A DNA stretch of 64,000 nucleotides from Virgibacillus proomii (GTDB taxonomy: Bacteria; Bacillota; Bacilli; Bacillales; Amphibacillaceae), in assembly GCF_900162615.1 (NCBI RefSeq), contig NZ_FUFN01000010.1, forward strand, positions 1,308,149-1,372,148. Direction: 5' to 3'. The notes below the pieces were generated by a model. It was not told the DNA's origin. It saw only the letters and a program-made list of their open reading frames with translations, and searched no databases. A program made the position numbers and the translations under genes. Positions 1 through 8,894 of the stretch are shown one piece after another; within the stretch, counting starts at the first letter, position 1, and the number at the start of each line of letters is the position of its first letter.

Positions 1-320
1 GATGTACCCACCATTTTTGCTTTTAAAATGTAGACAAGAAGAGGAAGGCTAATTGGAAGTTGTCATCTTTATTTAGAAAGTGTTATGATTAATAATGGCT
101 GATAATAACAAAAAATAAAACATACCGTTTAAAAGGAAAAGCTTTTTATTATAGAAAAGAGTGAATGTTAATGCAGTACATGAAATATGTGAGGGCAACT
201 TATCTTAGCATGACTTTTCCCTTTTACAACGGTAACTCTTTTAGGTTTTGTGATAAAAACGTAAAATGAAAGGATTAGCTGCTCGAAAAAATGAGTACAC
301 ATAAACGTAATAATTTATTT
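1..320. other. Gene-free leader region
   Basis: I see no convincing reading frame, RNA gene or strong hairpin on either strand. In related Bacilli hpf usually precedes secA; no part of it is recognisable here. Confidence 0.5.
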
Positions 321-582
321 TACTATAGGAAAGTTTAAAATTTTAGGTTTATCCCGCATGTAAGGTGCCGTAAGATTCCCACTTCAAGATCCTTTAGTTT
401 GATACAAAGAGTCAAGTGGGAGAAAACCCGATTGGTTCAAGGGCCTTTAGGTCCTACCCTTGTGGTACGAACATTCAGTAGGAGAAGGAAGAAAACTCCT
501 ACTGAATGAAGTTTCACTTTATAGTATAAGAAAAACTACAGCTTTCGCTAAAGACTTGGCGACAAGCCCGGTTTTTCTAATT
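321..582 (+). repeat. Nested repeat: palindromic element A inside a second repeat
   Basis: The outer repeat runs 321-352 and 523-582 and its right half folds on AGAAAAACT / GGTTTTTCT. It is interrupted by a 165-bp element (353-517) that starts CCCGCATGTAAGG and ends AAGTTTCAC. The pentamer TTTAT stands on both sides of the insert (348-352 and 518-522). An uninterrupted copy of the outer repeat at 53750-53842 has a single TTTAT at the same point. The insert carries a CCCACTT/AAGTGGG hairpin and a CATTCAGTAGGAG/CTCCTACTGAATG hairpin. No transposase gene is present. Confidence 0.8.
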
Positions 583-606
583 GATAAATGTAGAGGTGCA
601 TGAATA

Positions 607-3117
607 ATGGCTGGAATATTACAGAAAATTTTTGGCGATGGTAATCAACGACAATTGAAACGATTGCAGAAGATCGTTGATAATATTGAAGCATTAGAGT
701 CGGAATATGAAAAACTCCCTGATCAAGAACTACAAAACAAAACAGAAGAATTTAAAACAAGATACGAAGATGGCGAATCACTTGATGATCTGCTTGTTGA
801 AGCTTATGCAGTTGTTCGTGAAGGATCTAAGCGTGTATTAGGTATGCGTCCCTTCCAAACGCAGTTAATGGGAGCAATTGCTCTTCATGAAGGTAATATT
901 GCAGAAATGAAAACTGGTGAAGGGAAAACATTAGCATCCACTATGCCTGCTTATTTAAATGCAATTTCTGGAAAAGGAGTTCATATTATAACTGTTAACG
1001 ATTATTTGGCTAGCCGTGATGCTAAAGAAATGGGTGTTCTCTATGAATTTCTTGGATTAACAGTCGGTCTTAATGGTAATGGGTTGTCAAAGGAAGAAAA
1101 GCGTGAAGCATATCAATGCGATATTACGTATGGGACGAATAATGAGTTTGGTTTTGACTATTTACGAGATAATATGGTTCTATATAAGGAACAAATGGTA
1201 CAGCGTTCTCTAAACTTTGCCATTATCGATGAGGTGGATTCCATTTTAATTGATGAGGCGAGAACACCATTAATTATTTCCGGATCTGCTAAAAAATCAG
1301 CTAATTTATATCAGCAAGCAAACGCCTTTGTAAATACACTCTCGAAAGATGATTACTCCTATGATGAAAAGACAAAAGGAGTACAGCTTACCGAAGAAGG
1401 AATTAACAAGGCTGAACGTTATTTTGCTGTTGAAAACTTGTTCGATTTAAAGCATGTTTCGTTAACACACCATATAAATCAAGCACTAAAAGCACATGTT
1501 TCGATGCATCGGGATGATGACTATGTCGTGGAAGATGGTGAAGTAATTATTGTCGACCAATTTACAGGTCGTTTAATGAAAGGACGTCGATATAGCGATG
1601 GACTACATCAAGCTATCGAAGCAAAAGAGGGACTGCAAATTCAAAATGAAAGTATGACATTAGCCTCCATTACTTTTCAAAACTTCTTCCGTATGTATAA
1701 CAAGCTTGCTGGGATGACCGGTACTGCGAAAACGGAGGAAGAGGAGTTTAGGAATATATATAATATGGATGTTATTGCAATTCCAACGAACAAACCAGTT
1801 ATTCGAGAAGACAAGCCCGATTTAATATATAAAACAATGGAAGGCAAATTTAAAGCAGTCATTGAAGAGATTAAACGGAGACATGAAACCGGGCAGCCTG
1901 TACTAGTTGGTACAGTTGCTGTTGAGACATCTGAGTTGATTTCTAAAATGTTAAAAAGAGCCGGCATCAAGCATGAAGTACTGAATGCGAAAAACCATTT
2001 TCGTGAGGCAGAGATTATAGAGAATGCTGGTCAACGCGGTTCAGTAACCATCGCTACAAATATGGCCGGACGTGGTACTGATATTAAACTAGGAGAAGGT
2101 GTTGTTGAACTAGGTGGACTTGCTGTTATTGGCACGGAGCGTCATGAATCACGAAGAATTGACAATCAGTTGCGAGGTCGTTCAGGTCGACAAGGAGATC
2201 CTGGAGTGTCTCAATTTTATTTGTCCATGGAAGATGAATTAATGCGTCGATTTGGTTCGGATAACTTACGCTCTATGATGGATCGTTTAGGAATGGATGA
2301 TTCTCAGCCGATTGAAAGTAAGATGGTTTCCCGTGCTGTGGAATCTGCCCAAAAGCGTGTAGAAGGAAATAACTTTGACGCACGTAAAACGGTTCTTGCC
2401 TATGATGATGTATTACGAGAACAGCGTGAAATTATTTATAAGCAGCGCTTTGAAGTCATTGAAGCTGATGATGAGCTTCGAGAAATTGTTGAAAATATGA
2501 TTTTATCTACAGTGGAGCGAGTTGTTACTGCTCATACACAAGATGATGACGAGGACAATTGGGATTATCCGTCCATCGTTGAATTCGTTCAAGGAAATTT
2601 GTTGAATGCAGATCAAGTTACAGAAGATGATCTGAAGGGCAAAGATCAAGAAGAAATTATCGAGTGGATTATGGACAAAGTAAAAGCTCGCTACGATGAA
2701 AAAGAACAAGAGCTAACAAAAGAACAGATGCGTGAATTTGAAAAGGTTATTGTGTTACGTACGGTTGATACGAAATGGATGGATCATATTGACCAGATGG
2801 ATCAGCTTCGCCAAGGTATCCATTTGCGAGCATATGGACAAAACGATCCGCTTCGTGAATATCAGTTAGAAGGCTTTGCAATGTTCGAGGAAATGATTAA
2901 GAGCATTGAAGAAGAAGTTTCCAAATATATTATGAAAGCAGAAATCCGCGATAATTTACAGCGACAAGAAGTTGTTAAAAATACACAAGCTATTTCTGGT
3001 GGACAAGAAGAGAAAAAGAAAACACGCAAACCATTTGTAAAAAAACAAGATATCGGTAGAAATGATCCTTGCCCATGTGGAAGTGGGAAAAAATATAAAA
3101 ATTGTCACGGTAGATAA
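607..3117 (+). CDS. secA: Preprotein translocase ATPase SecA
   Basis: This is the motor of the Sec pathway. It binds preproteins and drives them through SecYEG by ATP hydrolysis at the inner face of the membrane. At 836 residues it has full family length. A Walker A (GEGKT, near residue 105) and the DEVD box are visible, followed by the preprotein cross-linking and helical scaffold regions. The C-terminus is the zinc-binding SEC-C tail (CPCGSGKKYKNCHG). The ATG at 607 is preceded by GAGGTG at a normal distance. It is followed by a terminator and then prfB, the usual Bacillus order. Housekeeping and intact. Confidence 0.98.
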   Translation: MAGILQKIFGDGNQRQLKRLQKIVDNIEALESEYEKLPDQELQNKTEEFKTRYEDGESLDDLLVEAYAVVREGSKRVLGMRPFQTQLMGAIALHEGNIAEMKTGEGKTLASTMPAYLNAISGKGVHIITVNDYLASRDAKEMGVLYEFLGLTVGLNGNGLSKEEKREAYQCDITYGTNNEFGFDYLRDNMVLYKEQMVQRSLNFAIIDEVDSILIDEARTPLIISGSAKKSANLYQQANAFVNTLSKDDYSYDEKTKGVQLTEEGINKAERYFAVENLFDLKHVSLTHHINQALKAHVSMHRDDDYVVEDGEVIIVDQFTGRLMKGRRYSDGLHQAIEAKEGLQIQNESMTLASITFQNFFRMYNKLAGMTGTAKTEEEEFRNIYNMDVIAIPTNKPVIREDKPDLIYKTMEGKFKAVIEEIKRRHETGQPVLVGTVAVETSELISKMLKRAGIKHEVLNAKNHFREAEIIENAGQRGSVTIATNMAGRGTDIKLGEGVVELGGLAVIGTERHESRRIDNQLRGRSGRQGDPGVSQFYLSMEDELMRRFGSDNLRSMMDRLGMDDSQPIESKMVSRAVESAQKRVEGNNFDARKTVLAYDDVLREQREIIYKQRFEVIEADDELREIVENMILSTVERVVTAHTQDDDEDNWDYPSIVEFVQGNLLNADQVTEDDLKGKDQEEIIEWIMDKVKARYDEKEQELTKEQMREFEKVIVLRTVDTKWMDHIDQMDQLRQGIHLRAYGQNDPLREYQLEGFAMFEEMIKSIEEEVSKYIMKAEIRDNLQRQEVVKNTQAISGGQEEKKKTRKPFVKKQDIGRNDPCPCGSGKKYKNCHGR

Positions 3118-3122
3118 TAAGT

Positions 3123-3160
3123 AAAAGCACTCCCATTTTTTGGATGGGGAGTGCTTTCCT
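3123..3160 (+). terminator. Terminator after secA
   Basis: The arms AGCACTCCCAT and ATGGGGAGTGCT pair (one bulged G) around a short T-rich loop and are followed by TTTCC. The U-tract is short, so some read-through into prfB is possible. Confidence 0.7.
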
Positions 3161-3231
3161 TCCGCTTTCTGATAAAATGCACATGGGTTTAACAAAATAA
3201 AAATCAGTAGACAATGTTTGAGGTGATTGCA

Positions 3232-4333
3232 TTGGAATTAGTTGAAATTAAAAATGAATTAGATAAGATGCGTAATCGAATTAATGATTTTAGGGGGTCT
3301 CTTTGACTTAGAAGCCAAAACAGCCCGGATTAAGGAATTAGAACTGCAAATGACTGCTCCTGGTTTTTGGGATGACCAAGATAAAGCACAACAGATTATT
3401 AATGAAGTAAACCATTTAAAAGAGTATGTGAACAGCTTTTCTGAACTAGAGACAGAGCATGATAATTTAGTAGTTTCTTATGAGCTTGTGAAGGAAGAAA
3501 ATGATCAGGAATTATTTGACGAATTAATTGAAGAACTTCAGCAATTACGAAAAAAACTGAATGATTTTGAATTACAAATTTTATTAAGCGAACCGTATGA
3601 TCAGAATAATGCAATTTTGGAGCTTCATCCAGGAGCTGGTGGTACGGAGTCTCAGGATTGGGGCAGCATGTTATTAAGAATGTATCAGCGCTGGGCAGAG
3701 AAGAAAAATTTCCAAGTAGAGACAATCCACTATTTAGCTGGTGATGAAGCTGGAATAAAGAGTGTAACATTGCTTATTAAAGGACATAATGCGTATGGTT
3801 ATTTGAAAGCAGAAAAAGGTGTCCATCGATTGGTTCGCATATCGCCATTCGATTCTTCCGGAAGACGTCATACATCATTTGTCTCTTGTGATGTTACCCC
3901 TGAATTTAACGATGATGTGGACATTGAAGTAAAACCAGAGGATATTAAAATCGATACGTATCGGGCTAGCGGAGCAGGTGGTCAACACGTAAATACCACA
4001 GATTCTGCTGTTCGAATTACCCATATTCCGACCAATATTATAGTGACATGTCAGAATGAACGTTCACAAATAAAAAACCGCGAATCAGCCATGAAAATGT
4101 TAAAGTCAAAATTATACCAACTAGAAATTGAAAAACAACGGCAAGAGTTAGCCGAGATTCGTGGTGAACAGAAAGAAATCGGCTGGGGCAGCCAAATTCG
4201 TTCTTACGTATTCCATCCATATTCGATGGTAAAGGATCATCGTACCAATTTAGAAATTGGTAATACACAATCCGTAATGGATGGTGATATTGACCCATTT
4301 ATCGATGCTTACTTACGTCAGCAAGTAAATTAA
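3232..4333 (+). CDS. prfB: Peptide chain release factor 2, programmed +1 frameshift
   Basis: RF2 releases the nascent peptide at UGA and UAA codons. The gene is read in two parts, 3232-3303 and 3305-4333, giving 366 residues. The first frame starts at TTG 3232 (GAGGTG six bases upstream) and reaches TGA at 3304-3306. An internal Shine-Dalgarno-like AGGGGG (3292-3297) sits just before CTT TGA C, the classic RF2 autoregulatory frameshift site. After the shift the protein continues DLEAKTARI. The catalytic GGQ motif (AGGQHVN) and the SPF tripeptide (RISPFDSS) are both present. Low RF2 levels should favour the shift and so more RF2. Translating from the ATG at 3284 alone would lose the true N-terminus. 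Confidence 0.97.
3292..3307 (+). promoter_or_regulatory. RF2 recoding site
   Basis: AGGGGGTCTCTTTGAC: a Shine-Dalgarno-like element three bases before CTT, with a UGA stop followed by C (a weak termination context). This is the conserved +1 frameshift signal of bacterial prfB. Confidence 0.95.
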
Positions 4334-4601
4334 AATGGAGGATAGATCTCCACTTTATGTCTAACGTGGTTCTCCTTCTAAAAAATCATTGAAAATGTAT
4401 ATCTCGGTAACAAAAGGTATGTTTGTAATGAATATAAATTATTTCATAAATTAGTCATAATTAGCTTCTGACATTGATATGACTGCTTCAGCCATCAACC
4501 AGTAGCAATATTTGGTAACTGAAAGAGTTTTAAAAGCTATAGAATCAGTTATAATAGAGTTGATGAACTATTAATCAATTTTCTGTTAGGGGGATGAAGC
4601 T

Positions 4602-4973
4602 ATGAAAAAGTGGCTATTAGCAATGCTTTTTGGCTCGACATTAGTGCTAGGTGCATGTGGGGGCGGCAATGATGACGATGCATCAAAAGAGCCAGCTGAT
4701 AAAGGAGATGCTAATACGGAAGAATCTGCTGAAAAAGAAGGCGGTGCTGTAGATACTGCTTCTGCTGAAAAAGTGTATGAAAGTAACTGTGCAAGCTGTC
4801 ACGGCGCAGATTTATCTGGAGCGAATGGTCCAGATTTAACGAAGGTTGGTTCAAAGCTTTCTTCTGATGAAATTGCTGACATTATTGAAAACGGCCAAGG
4901 AAGTATGCCTCCAGGTATGGCAGAAGGTGACGACGTTCAGCTACTTGCAAGCTGGTTGGCTGAAAAGAAATAA
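4602..4973 (+). CDS. cccB: Cytochrome c-551, membrane lipoprotein
   Basis: A small c-type cytochrome that shuttles electrons at the outer face of the membrane. The 123-residue protein begins with a lipoprotein signal whose lipobox is VLGAC (Cys19). An acidic, low-complexity linker follows. The haem-binding CASCH motif lies near residues 63-67 and the sixth-ligand methionine in SMPPGM near 102-107. The start is supported by AGGGGGATG upstream. It sits between prfB and ftsE as in Bacillus subtilis and has its own terminator. Confidence 0.93.
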   Translation: MKKWLLAMLFGSTLVLGACGGGNDDDASKEPADKGDANTEESAEKEGGAVDTASAEKVYESNCASCHGADLSGANGPDLTKVGSKLSSDEIADIIENGQGSMPPGMAEGDDVQLLASWLAEKK

Positions 4974-4988
4974 TTGTAAATGAAAACA

Positions 4989-5030
4989 AAACCTGCTTGA
5001 TGGTTGTGAAATCATGAAGCAGGTTTTTTT
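4989..5030 (+). terminator. Terminator after cccB
   Basis: AACCTGCTTGATG and CATGAAGCAGGTT form a stem followed by eight T residues. Confidence 0.9.
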
Positions 5031-5031
5031 A

Positions 5032-5058
5032 TACTATAGAAAACTAAAAAACTTTAGT
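5032..5058 (+). repeat. Fragment of the outer repeat
   Basis: The start (TACTATAGAAAACT) and the ACTTTAG that follows resemble the left half of the repeat at 321-352 and 53750-53777. No right half is present. Confidence 0.35.
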
Positions 5059-5207
5059 AAATTTATTTGAAAATTCGTATATTTGAATAATGGGAATAGG
5101 TAAATATACCCTTGACATTACTAAATATAACAAAGTATTACGTAAAACACCGACTTTTGAAATGTAAATGTAATAATTTTATGTCTAAAAATCGTGGCGA
5201 AAGATGT

Positions 5208-5213
5208 TATAAT
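5208..5213 (+). promoter_or_regulatory. Possible -10 box of the ftsEX promoter
   Basis: A perfect TATAAT lies 84 bases before the ftsE start. I do not see a good -35 at the matching distance; a TTGACA further upstream (5113-5118) is too far away to pair with it. Confidence 0.4.
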
Positions 5214-5296
5214 AGGGTTTGAAACTAATAAGGTTAATTATATTAATAGAAACTACAACGAAGAATCAACAACTAATAGATAAAGGTGATTTTACG

Positions 5297-5983
5297 ATGA
5301 TACAGATGAAAGATGTACATAAAGTATATGATAACGGTGTTACGGCATTAAGTGGCATAAACATAGATATTAAACGCGGTGAATTTGTTTACATAGTTGG
5401 ACCAAGCGGTGCAGGAAAATCTACTTTTATCAGGTTGATATTTAGAGAAGTAAAACCAACGCAAGGGACTATTTATGTGAACTCTGTAAATATTAATGAG
5501 CTAAAAGAAAAGAAAGTTCCGTTTCTTCGCAGGGATGTCGGAGTTGTTTATCAGGATTTTAAACTATTGCCTAAACTAACAGTCTATGAAAATGTTGCGT
5601 TTGCAATGGAAGTTATTGAGTCCCCACCGACTATTATTCGAACTAGAGTGATGGAGGTTCTGGATCAAGTAGGTCTAAAACATAAGGCGAGATCGTTTCC
5701 TGATGAATTGTCCGGTGGAGAACAGCAACGTGTATCTATTGCCAGAGCGATTGTTAATCATCCAAAGATTGTAATTGCTGATGAGCCAACAGGAAATCTA
5801 GACCCAGAAACGTCATGGGGGATTATGAGAATATTGCAAGAAATAAATGATAGAGGTACAACGGTTATTATGGCAACACATAGTAAAGAAATTGTTAATA
5901 CATTTAAAAACCGAGTAGTCGCAATAGAGGGCGGAGTAATTGTTAGAGATGAACAACGAGGTGATTACGGCTATGAAGTTTAG
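5297..5983 (+). CDS. ftsE: Cell-division/hydrolase-control ABC ATPase FtsE
   Basis: The ATPase half of FtsEX, which in Bacilli transmits ATP hydrolysis across the membrane to activate a murein hydrolase. Walker A (GPSGAGKST), the signature LSGGEQQR and Walker B (IVIADEPTGNLD) are present in order. I place the start at ATG 5297, which has AAAGGTGAT upstream and gives 228 residues, the size of the B. subtilis protein. A longer open frame from 5219 has no ribosome site. It overlaps ftsX by 11 bases, so the pair is translationally coupled. Confidence 0.96.
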   Translation: MIQMKDVHKVYDNGVTALSGINIDIKRGEFVYIVGPSGAGKSTFIRLIFREVKPTQGTIYVNSVNINELKEKKVPFLRRDVGVVYQDFKLLPKLTVYENVAFAMEVIESPPTIIRTRVMEVLDQVGLKHKARSFPDELSGGEQQRVSIARAIVNHPKIVIADEPTGNLDPETSWGIMRILQEINDRGTTVIMATHSKEIVNTFKNRVVAIEGGVIVRDEQRGDYGYEV

Positions 5984-6866
5984 AACATTAGTGCGTCATT
6001 TACGCGAAGGAATTAAAAGTATTGGCCGTAATGGCTGGATGACAGTAGCTTCTATAGGTGCTGTTACAACAACATTGATTTTAGTAGCTGTTTTTTTGGC
6101 GGTAATGCTTAATTTGAATCAAATGGCTGACAATATTGAAAATGATGTTCAAATCGATGTAATGATTGAACCAACCGCTGGGCAAGAAGATATTCAAAAT
6201 TTGGGAAAAGCGATTCAGCAAATTGCTGGGGTAGAATCGGCGGTGTTCTCTTCTAAAGACGATGAGTTGAAAAAATTAATTAACAGCATGGGCGAAGATG
6301 GAGAAGCCTGGGAAATGTTTGAACAGGATAACCCGTTAAATCACGTATATATTGTCAAAACCAATGACCCTAAAGACACTGTTGCCGTAGCGAAGAAGCT
6401 TGAGGGAATGGATAATGTCCAGAAGGTTGTTTACGGTCAAGGGGTCGTGGAAAGGCTGTTTGAATTTAATAAATATGCAAGAACGGTTGGGCTAGTTTTA
6501 ATTATAGGATTAATATTTACAGCCATTTTCCTGATTTCTAACACGATAAAAATAACGATTATGGCTCGTAGTAAAGAAATTGGCATTATGAAACTAGTAG
6601 GAGCGACCAATGGCTTTATTCGATGGCCATTTTTGGTGGAAGGCCTCCTTCTCGGTGTACTGGGGTCGATTATACCGATCCTCGTAGTCCTGACCGGATA
6701 TTACTATTTGGAAAATGTCGTTAGTAAGCAAATACGTTATAAATTTGTCGAATTCTTGCCTTATACTCCGTTTGCATTTCAGCTCTCGCTAATTATATTA
6801 GCAATTGGAGCAGTTATTGGTGTTTGGGGAAGTGTGATGAGTGTTCGTAAATACTTAAAGGTATGA
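5973..6866 (+). CDS. ftsX: FtsX, membrane partner of FtsE
   Basis: A permease-like protein with four membrane segments: one after the cytoplasmic N-terminus (about residues 21-42), then an extracellular loop, then three C-terminal helices. The loop is the part that contacts the regulated hydrolase in Bacilli. ATG 5973 fits best (MKFRTLVRHLREGIKS), with GAGGTG seven bases before it inside the end of ftsE, giving 297 residues. Upstream in-frame codons lie deep in ftsE and lack a ribosome site. Confidence 0.95.
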   Translation: MKFRTLVRHLREGIKSIGRNGWMTVASIGAVTTTLILVAVFLAVMLNLNQMADNIENDVQIDVMIEPTAGQEDIQNLGKAIQQIAGVESAVFSSKDDELKKLINSMGEDGEAWEMFEQDNPLNHVYIVKTNDPKDTVAVAKKLEGMDNVQKVVYGQGVVERLFEFNKYARTVGLVLIIGLIFTAIFLISNTIKITIMARSKEIGIMKLVGATNGFIRWPFLVEGLLLGVLGSIIPILVVLTGYYYLENVVSKQIRYKFVEFLPYTPFAFQLSLIILAIGAVIGVWGSVMSVRKYLKV

Positions 6867-6927
6867 GTTGTTTCCTGCGAACACATAAAAACTTCGCTAT
6901 TTGAGGTTAAGTTGTTAATCAAAAAAA

Positions 6928-6958
6928 ATGAGTAGAGATGGCTAACCTCTCTACTCAT
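6928..6958. terminator. Hairpin between ftsX and the M23 gene
   Basis: ATGAGTAGAG and CTCTACTCAT make a perfect 10-bp stem with an 11-base loop. On the plus strand it lacks a clean U-tract, but on the minus strand it is followed by eight Ts, so it would stop antisense transcription better than ftsX transcription. Confidence 0.5.
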
Positions 6959-6999
6959 AAAAATAGATTTATATAACAAGAGGAAGGGGAAGGAATATA

Positions 7000-8421
7000 A
7001 TGAAAAAGTTTCCAGTATTATTATCAACTATGTTAGCAGCTTCTACGATAACTTTATCTACGACTTCTATATCCGCTGAGACAACGAATGACCTCAATAA
7101 GAAGATTAATGAGCTCGAACAGCAACAAAAAGAGCTGGAAAATAAAAGAAGTAATCTTCAAGGTGACTCTGATAAAACAGATAAAAAAATTAAAGCTAAT
7201 CTCAATGAGCAAAACTCTGTAGAAACGGATATGAATTCGCTAGATAAAGAGCTTGAAACTACGTTGGAAGAAATTAAAACGAAAGAATCCAAGATTGATG
7301 AAACAAATAAACAAATGGAACAATTAACAGCTCAAATCGAAAAATTAAAAAATGAAATAGTTGTTTTACAGGAACGGATAAAAAAACGCGAAGCAATGTT
7401 AAAAGATCGGTTGCGTAATATTCAAGAGAACGGCGGAGAAATGAAATACATAGAAGTAATTTTAGGATCGAAAAGCTTTGGAGATTTCATCAGTCGTTCC
7501 ACGGCTGTAAATACAATTATGGATCAAGATAAATCAATTATGGAACAGCATACGGCAGATAAGGTTGCCGTAGAAAAAAATAAAGTAGACGTAGAGAACA
7601 AAAAAGGTGAAGTTGAGCAGAAAAAGCGCTCATTACAAGGGCAAAAACAAGAACTAGTTGCATTAAAAGGAAAATTAAGTGACCAGTTGTCAGAAAAAGA
7701 AACATTGATGGCTAGTCTACAAGATGAACAAAAAGAATTAGAACAATACAAAGTAAGTGTTGAAAAAGAGCAGGAAATTCTAGCTAACCAAGCTGCTGCA
7801 GCTGAAAAAGCAAAACAACTTGCGCAAGCGCAAAAAAGTGAATTAGAACAATTAGCAAAACAAAAAGCAGAGCAGCAACAAACGAAGCGATCAAGTGGTG
7901 CAGCAAAATCATCAGGTGGAAGCTCATCATCCAACGGCGGATCATCATCTTCCGCTGGTTCAAGTCCGAGTGTTTCAGCGCCTGATTCCAGTTCAACACC
8001 TTCAAAGACTGGTTCAGGCCTGAGTTACCCAGTTTCAGCTGGTATTACTTCTGGTTATGGTCATCGCTGGGGAGAATTGCATGCAGGGATTGACTTTGGT
8101 GTGCCAATTGGAACGCCAGTACGAACTGCAGCCCCGGGTGTTGTCATTCAAACAAATACAGATGGACAACCTGGTATGTCTGGATATGGCAATGTTGTAT
8201 TAGTTTCCCACTATATTAATGGAACTTCTTATACAACACTGTATGCTCACTTAGATAGTATTAATGTAAGCCAGGGGCAGACAGTGAGCGCTGGTCAAGT
8301 TATTGGCAGCTCTGGTAATACCGGTCAATCTACTGGTCCACATTTGCATTTTGAAGTACATCGCGGTGGCTGGAATGCAGCAAAAAGTAATTCTATTGAC
8401 CCTTTAAGTATGTTGAACTAA
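7000..8421 (+). CDS. Secreted coiled-coil M23 murein endopeptidase
   Basis: A 473-residue exported peptidoglycan hydrolase. A Sec signal peptide (about residues 1-26) is followed by a long charged coiled coil (about 28-295), a Ser-rich linker (about 297-342) and a C-terminal LytM/M23 domain. Zinc ligands are visible in HAGIDFG and HLHFEV. The coiled-coil plus LytM layout is that of EnvC-like proteins, and the gene lies directly after ftsEX, so I infer that FtsEX controls it. GGAAGGGGAAGG precedes the ATG. In B. subtilis FtsEX acts on CwlO, which has a different (NlpC/P60) catalytic domain, so the pairing here needs testing. Confidence 0.9.
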   Translation: MKKFPVLLSTMLAASTITLSTTSISAETTNDLNKKINELEQQQKELENKRSNLQGDSDKTDKKIKANLNEQNSVETDMNSLDKELETTLEEIKTKESKIDETNKQMEQLTAQIEKLKNEIVVLQERIKKREAMLKDRLRNIQENGGEMKYIEVILGSKSFGDFISRSTAVNTIMDQDKSIMEQHTADKVAVEKNKVDVENKKGEVEQKKRSLQGQKQELVALKGKLSDQLSEKETLMASLQDEQKELEQYKVSVEKEQEILANQAAAAEKAKQLAQAQKSELEQLAKQKAEQQQTKRSSGAAKSSGGSSSSNGGSSSSAGSSPSVSAPDSSSTPSKTGSGLSYPVSAGITSGYGHRWGELHAGIDFGVPIGTPVRTAAPGVVIQTNTDGQPGMSGYGNVVLVSHYINGTSYTTLYAHLDSINVSQGQTVSAGQVIGSSGNTGQSTGPHLHFEVHRGGWNAAKSNSIDPLSMLN

Positions 8422-8433
8422 ATGAATAATAAG

Positions 8434-8473
8434 AAAAACATCAAGTCAAATTCAATTTGACTTGATGTTTTTT
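8434..8473 (+). terminator. Terminator after the M23 gene
   Basis: ACATCAAGTCAAATT and AATTTGACTTGATGT form a near-perfect 15-bp stem followed by a T run. Confidence 0.93.
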
Positions 8474-8894
8474 CTATAGGAACCTGTATAATTATATAAT
8501 AAGGTAAGTAAAAATTATAGTCATAAATAAATGTTCGTGTTATGCTTTTCTTATGCGTTTCAAAAGTTAAACGAACTTTTTTAGCTTTAACTGGGGAATC
8601 GTGTTACAGTGATATATATTAAATATTGGCTTTCTAAAAGATTTTATATAACGTTGATTACGGAAGTTTCATTTTCTGAGTAATCTATGAGGTAAGTAAG
8701 GAAGTCGGTTATGTTCTGGAAGTTAAAAGCTTTTTTAAAATTGTTCTGTACGGATCGTGAAAGTTCTAGTGTCAATCAAGTTGCAAATGGAATGTGTCGA
8801 TAATTAAGAATAACTGTTACATTTTTATGATAGGCTACATGAACTAGTAGATGTGGATCACGAATTAAAATGTTAAAATAGTTGAGGTGAAATA
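8474..8894 (+). other. Gene-free region before ctpB
   Basis: 420 bases with no convincing gene. A 30-codon frame at 8711 has a poor ribosome site. An A/T-rich TTAAAAT shortly before ctpB could be its -10 box, but no good -35 is seen. Confidence 0.5.

Noticed and set aside
8711..8803. 30-codon frame before ctpB (MFWKLKAFLKLFC...)
   Set aside because: Ribosome site is weak and nothing similar is known to me; kept as spacer.
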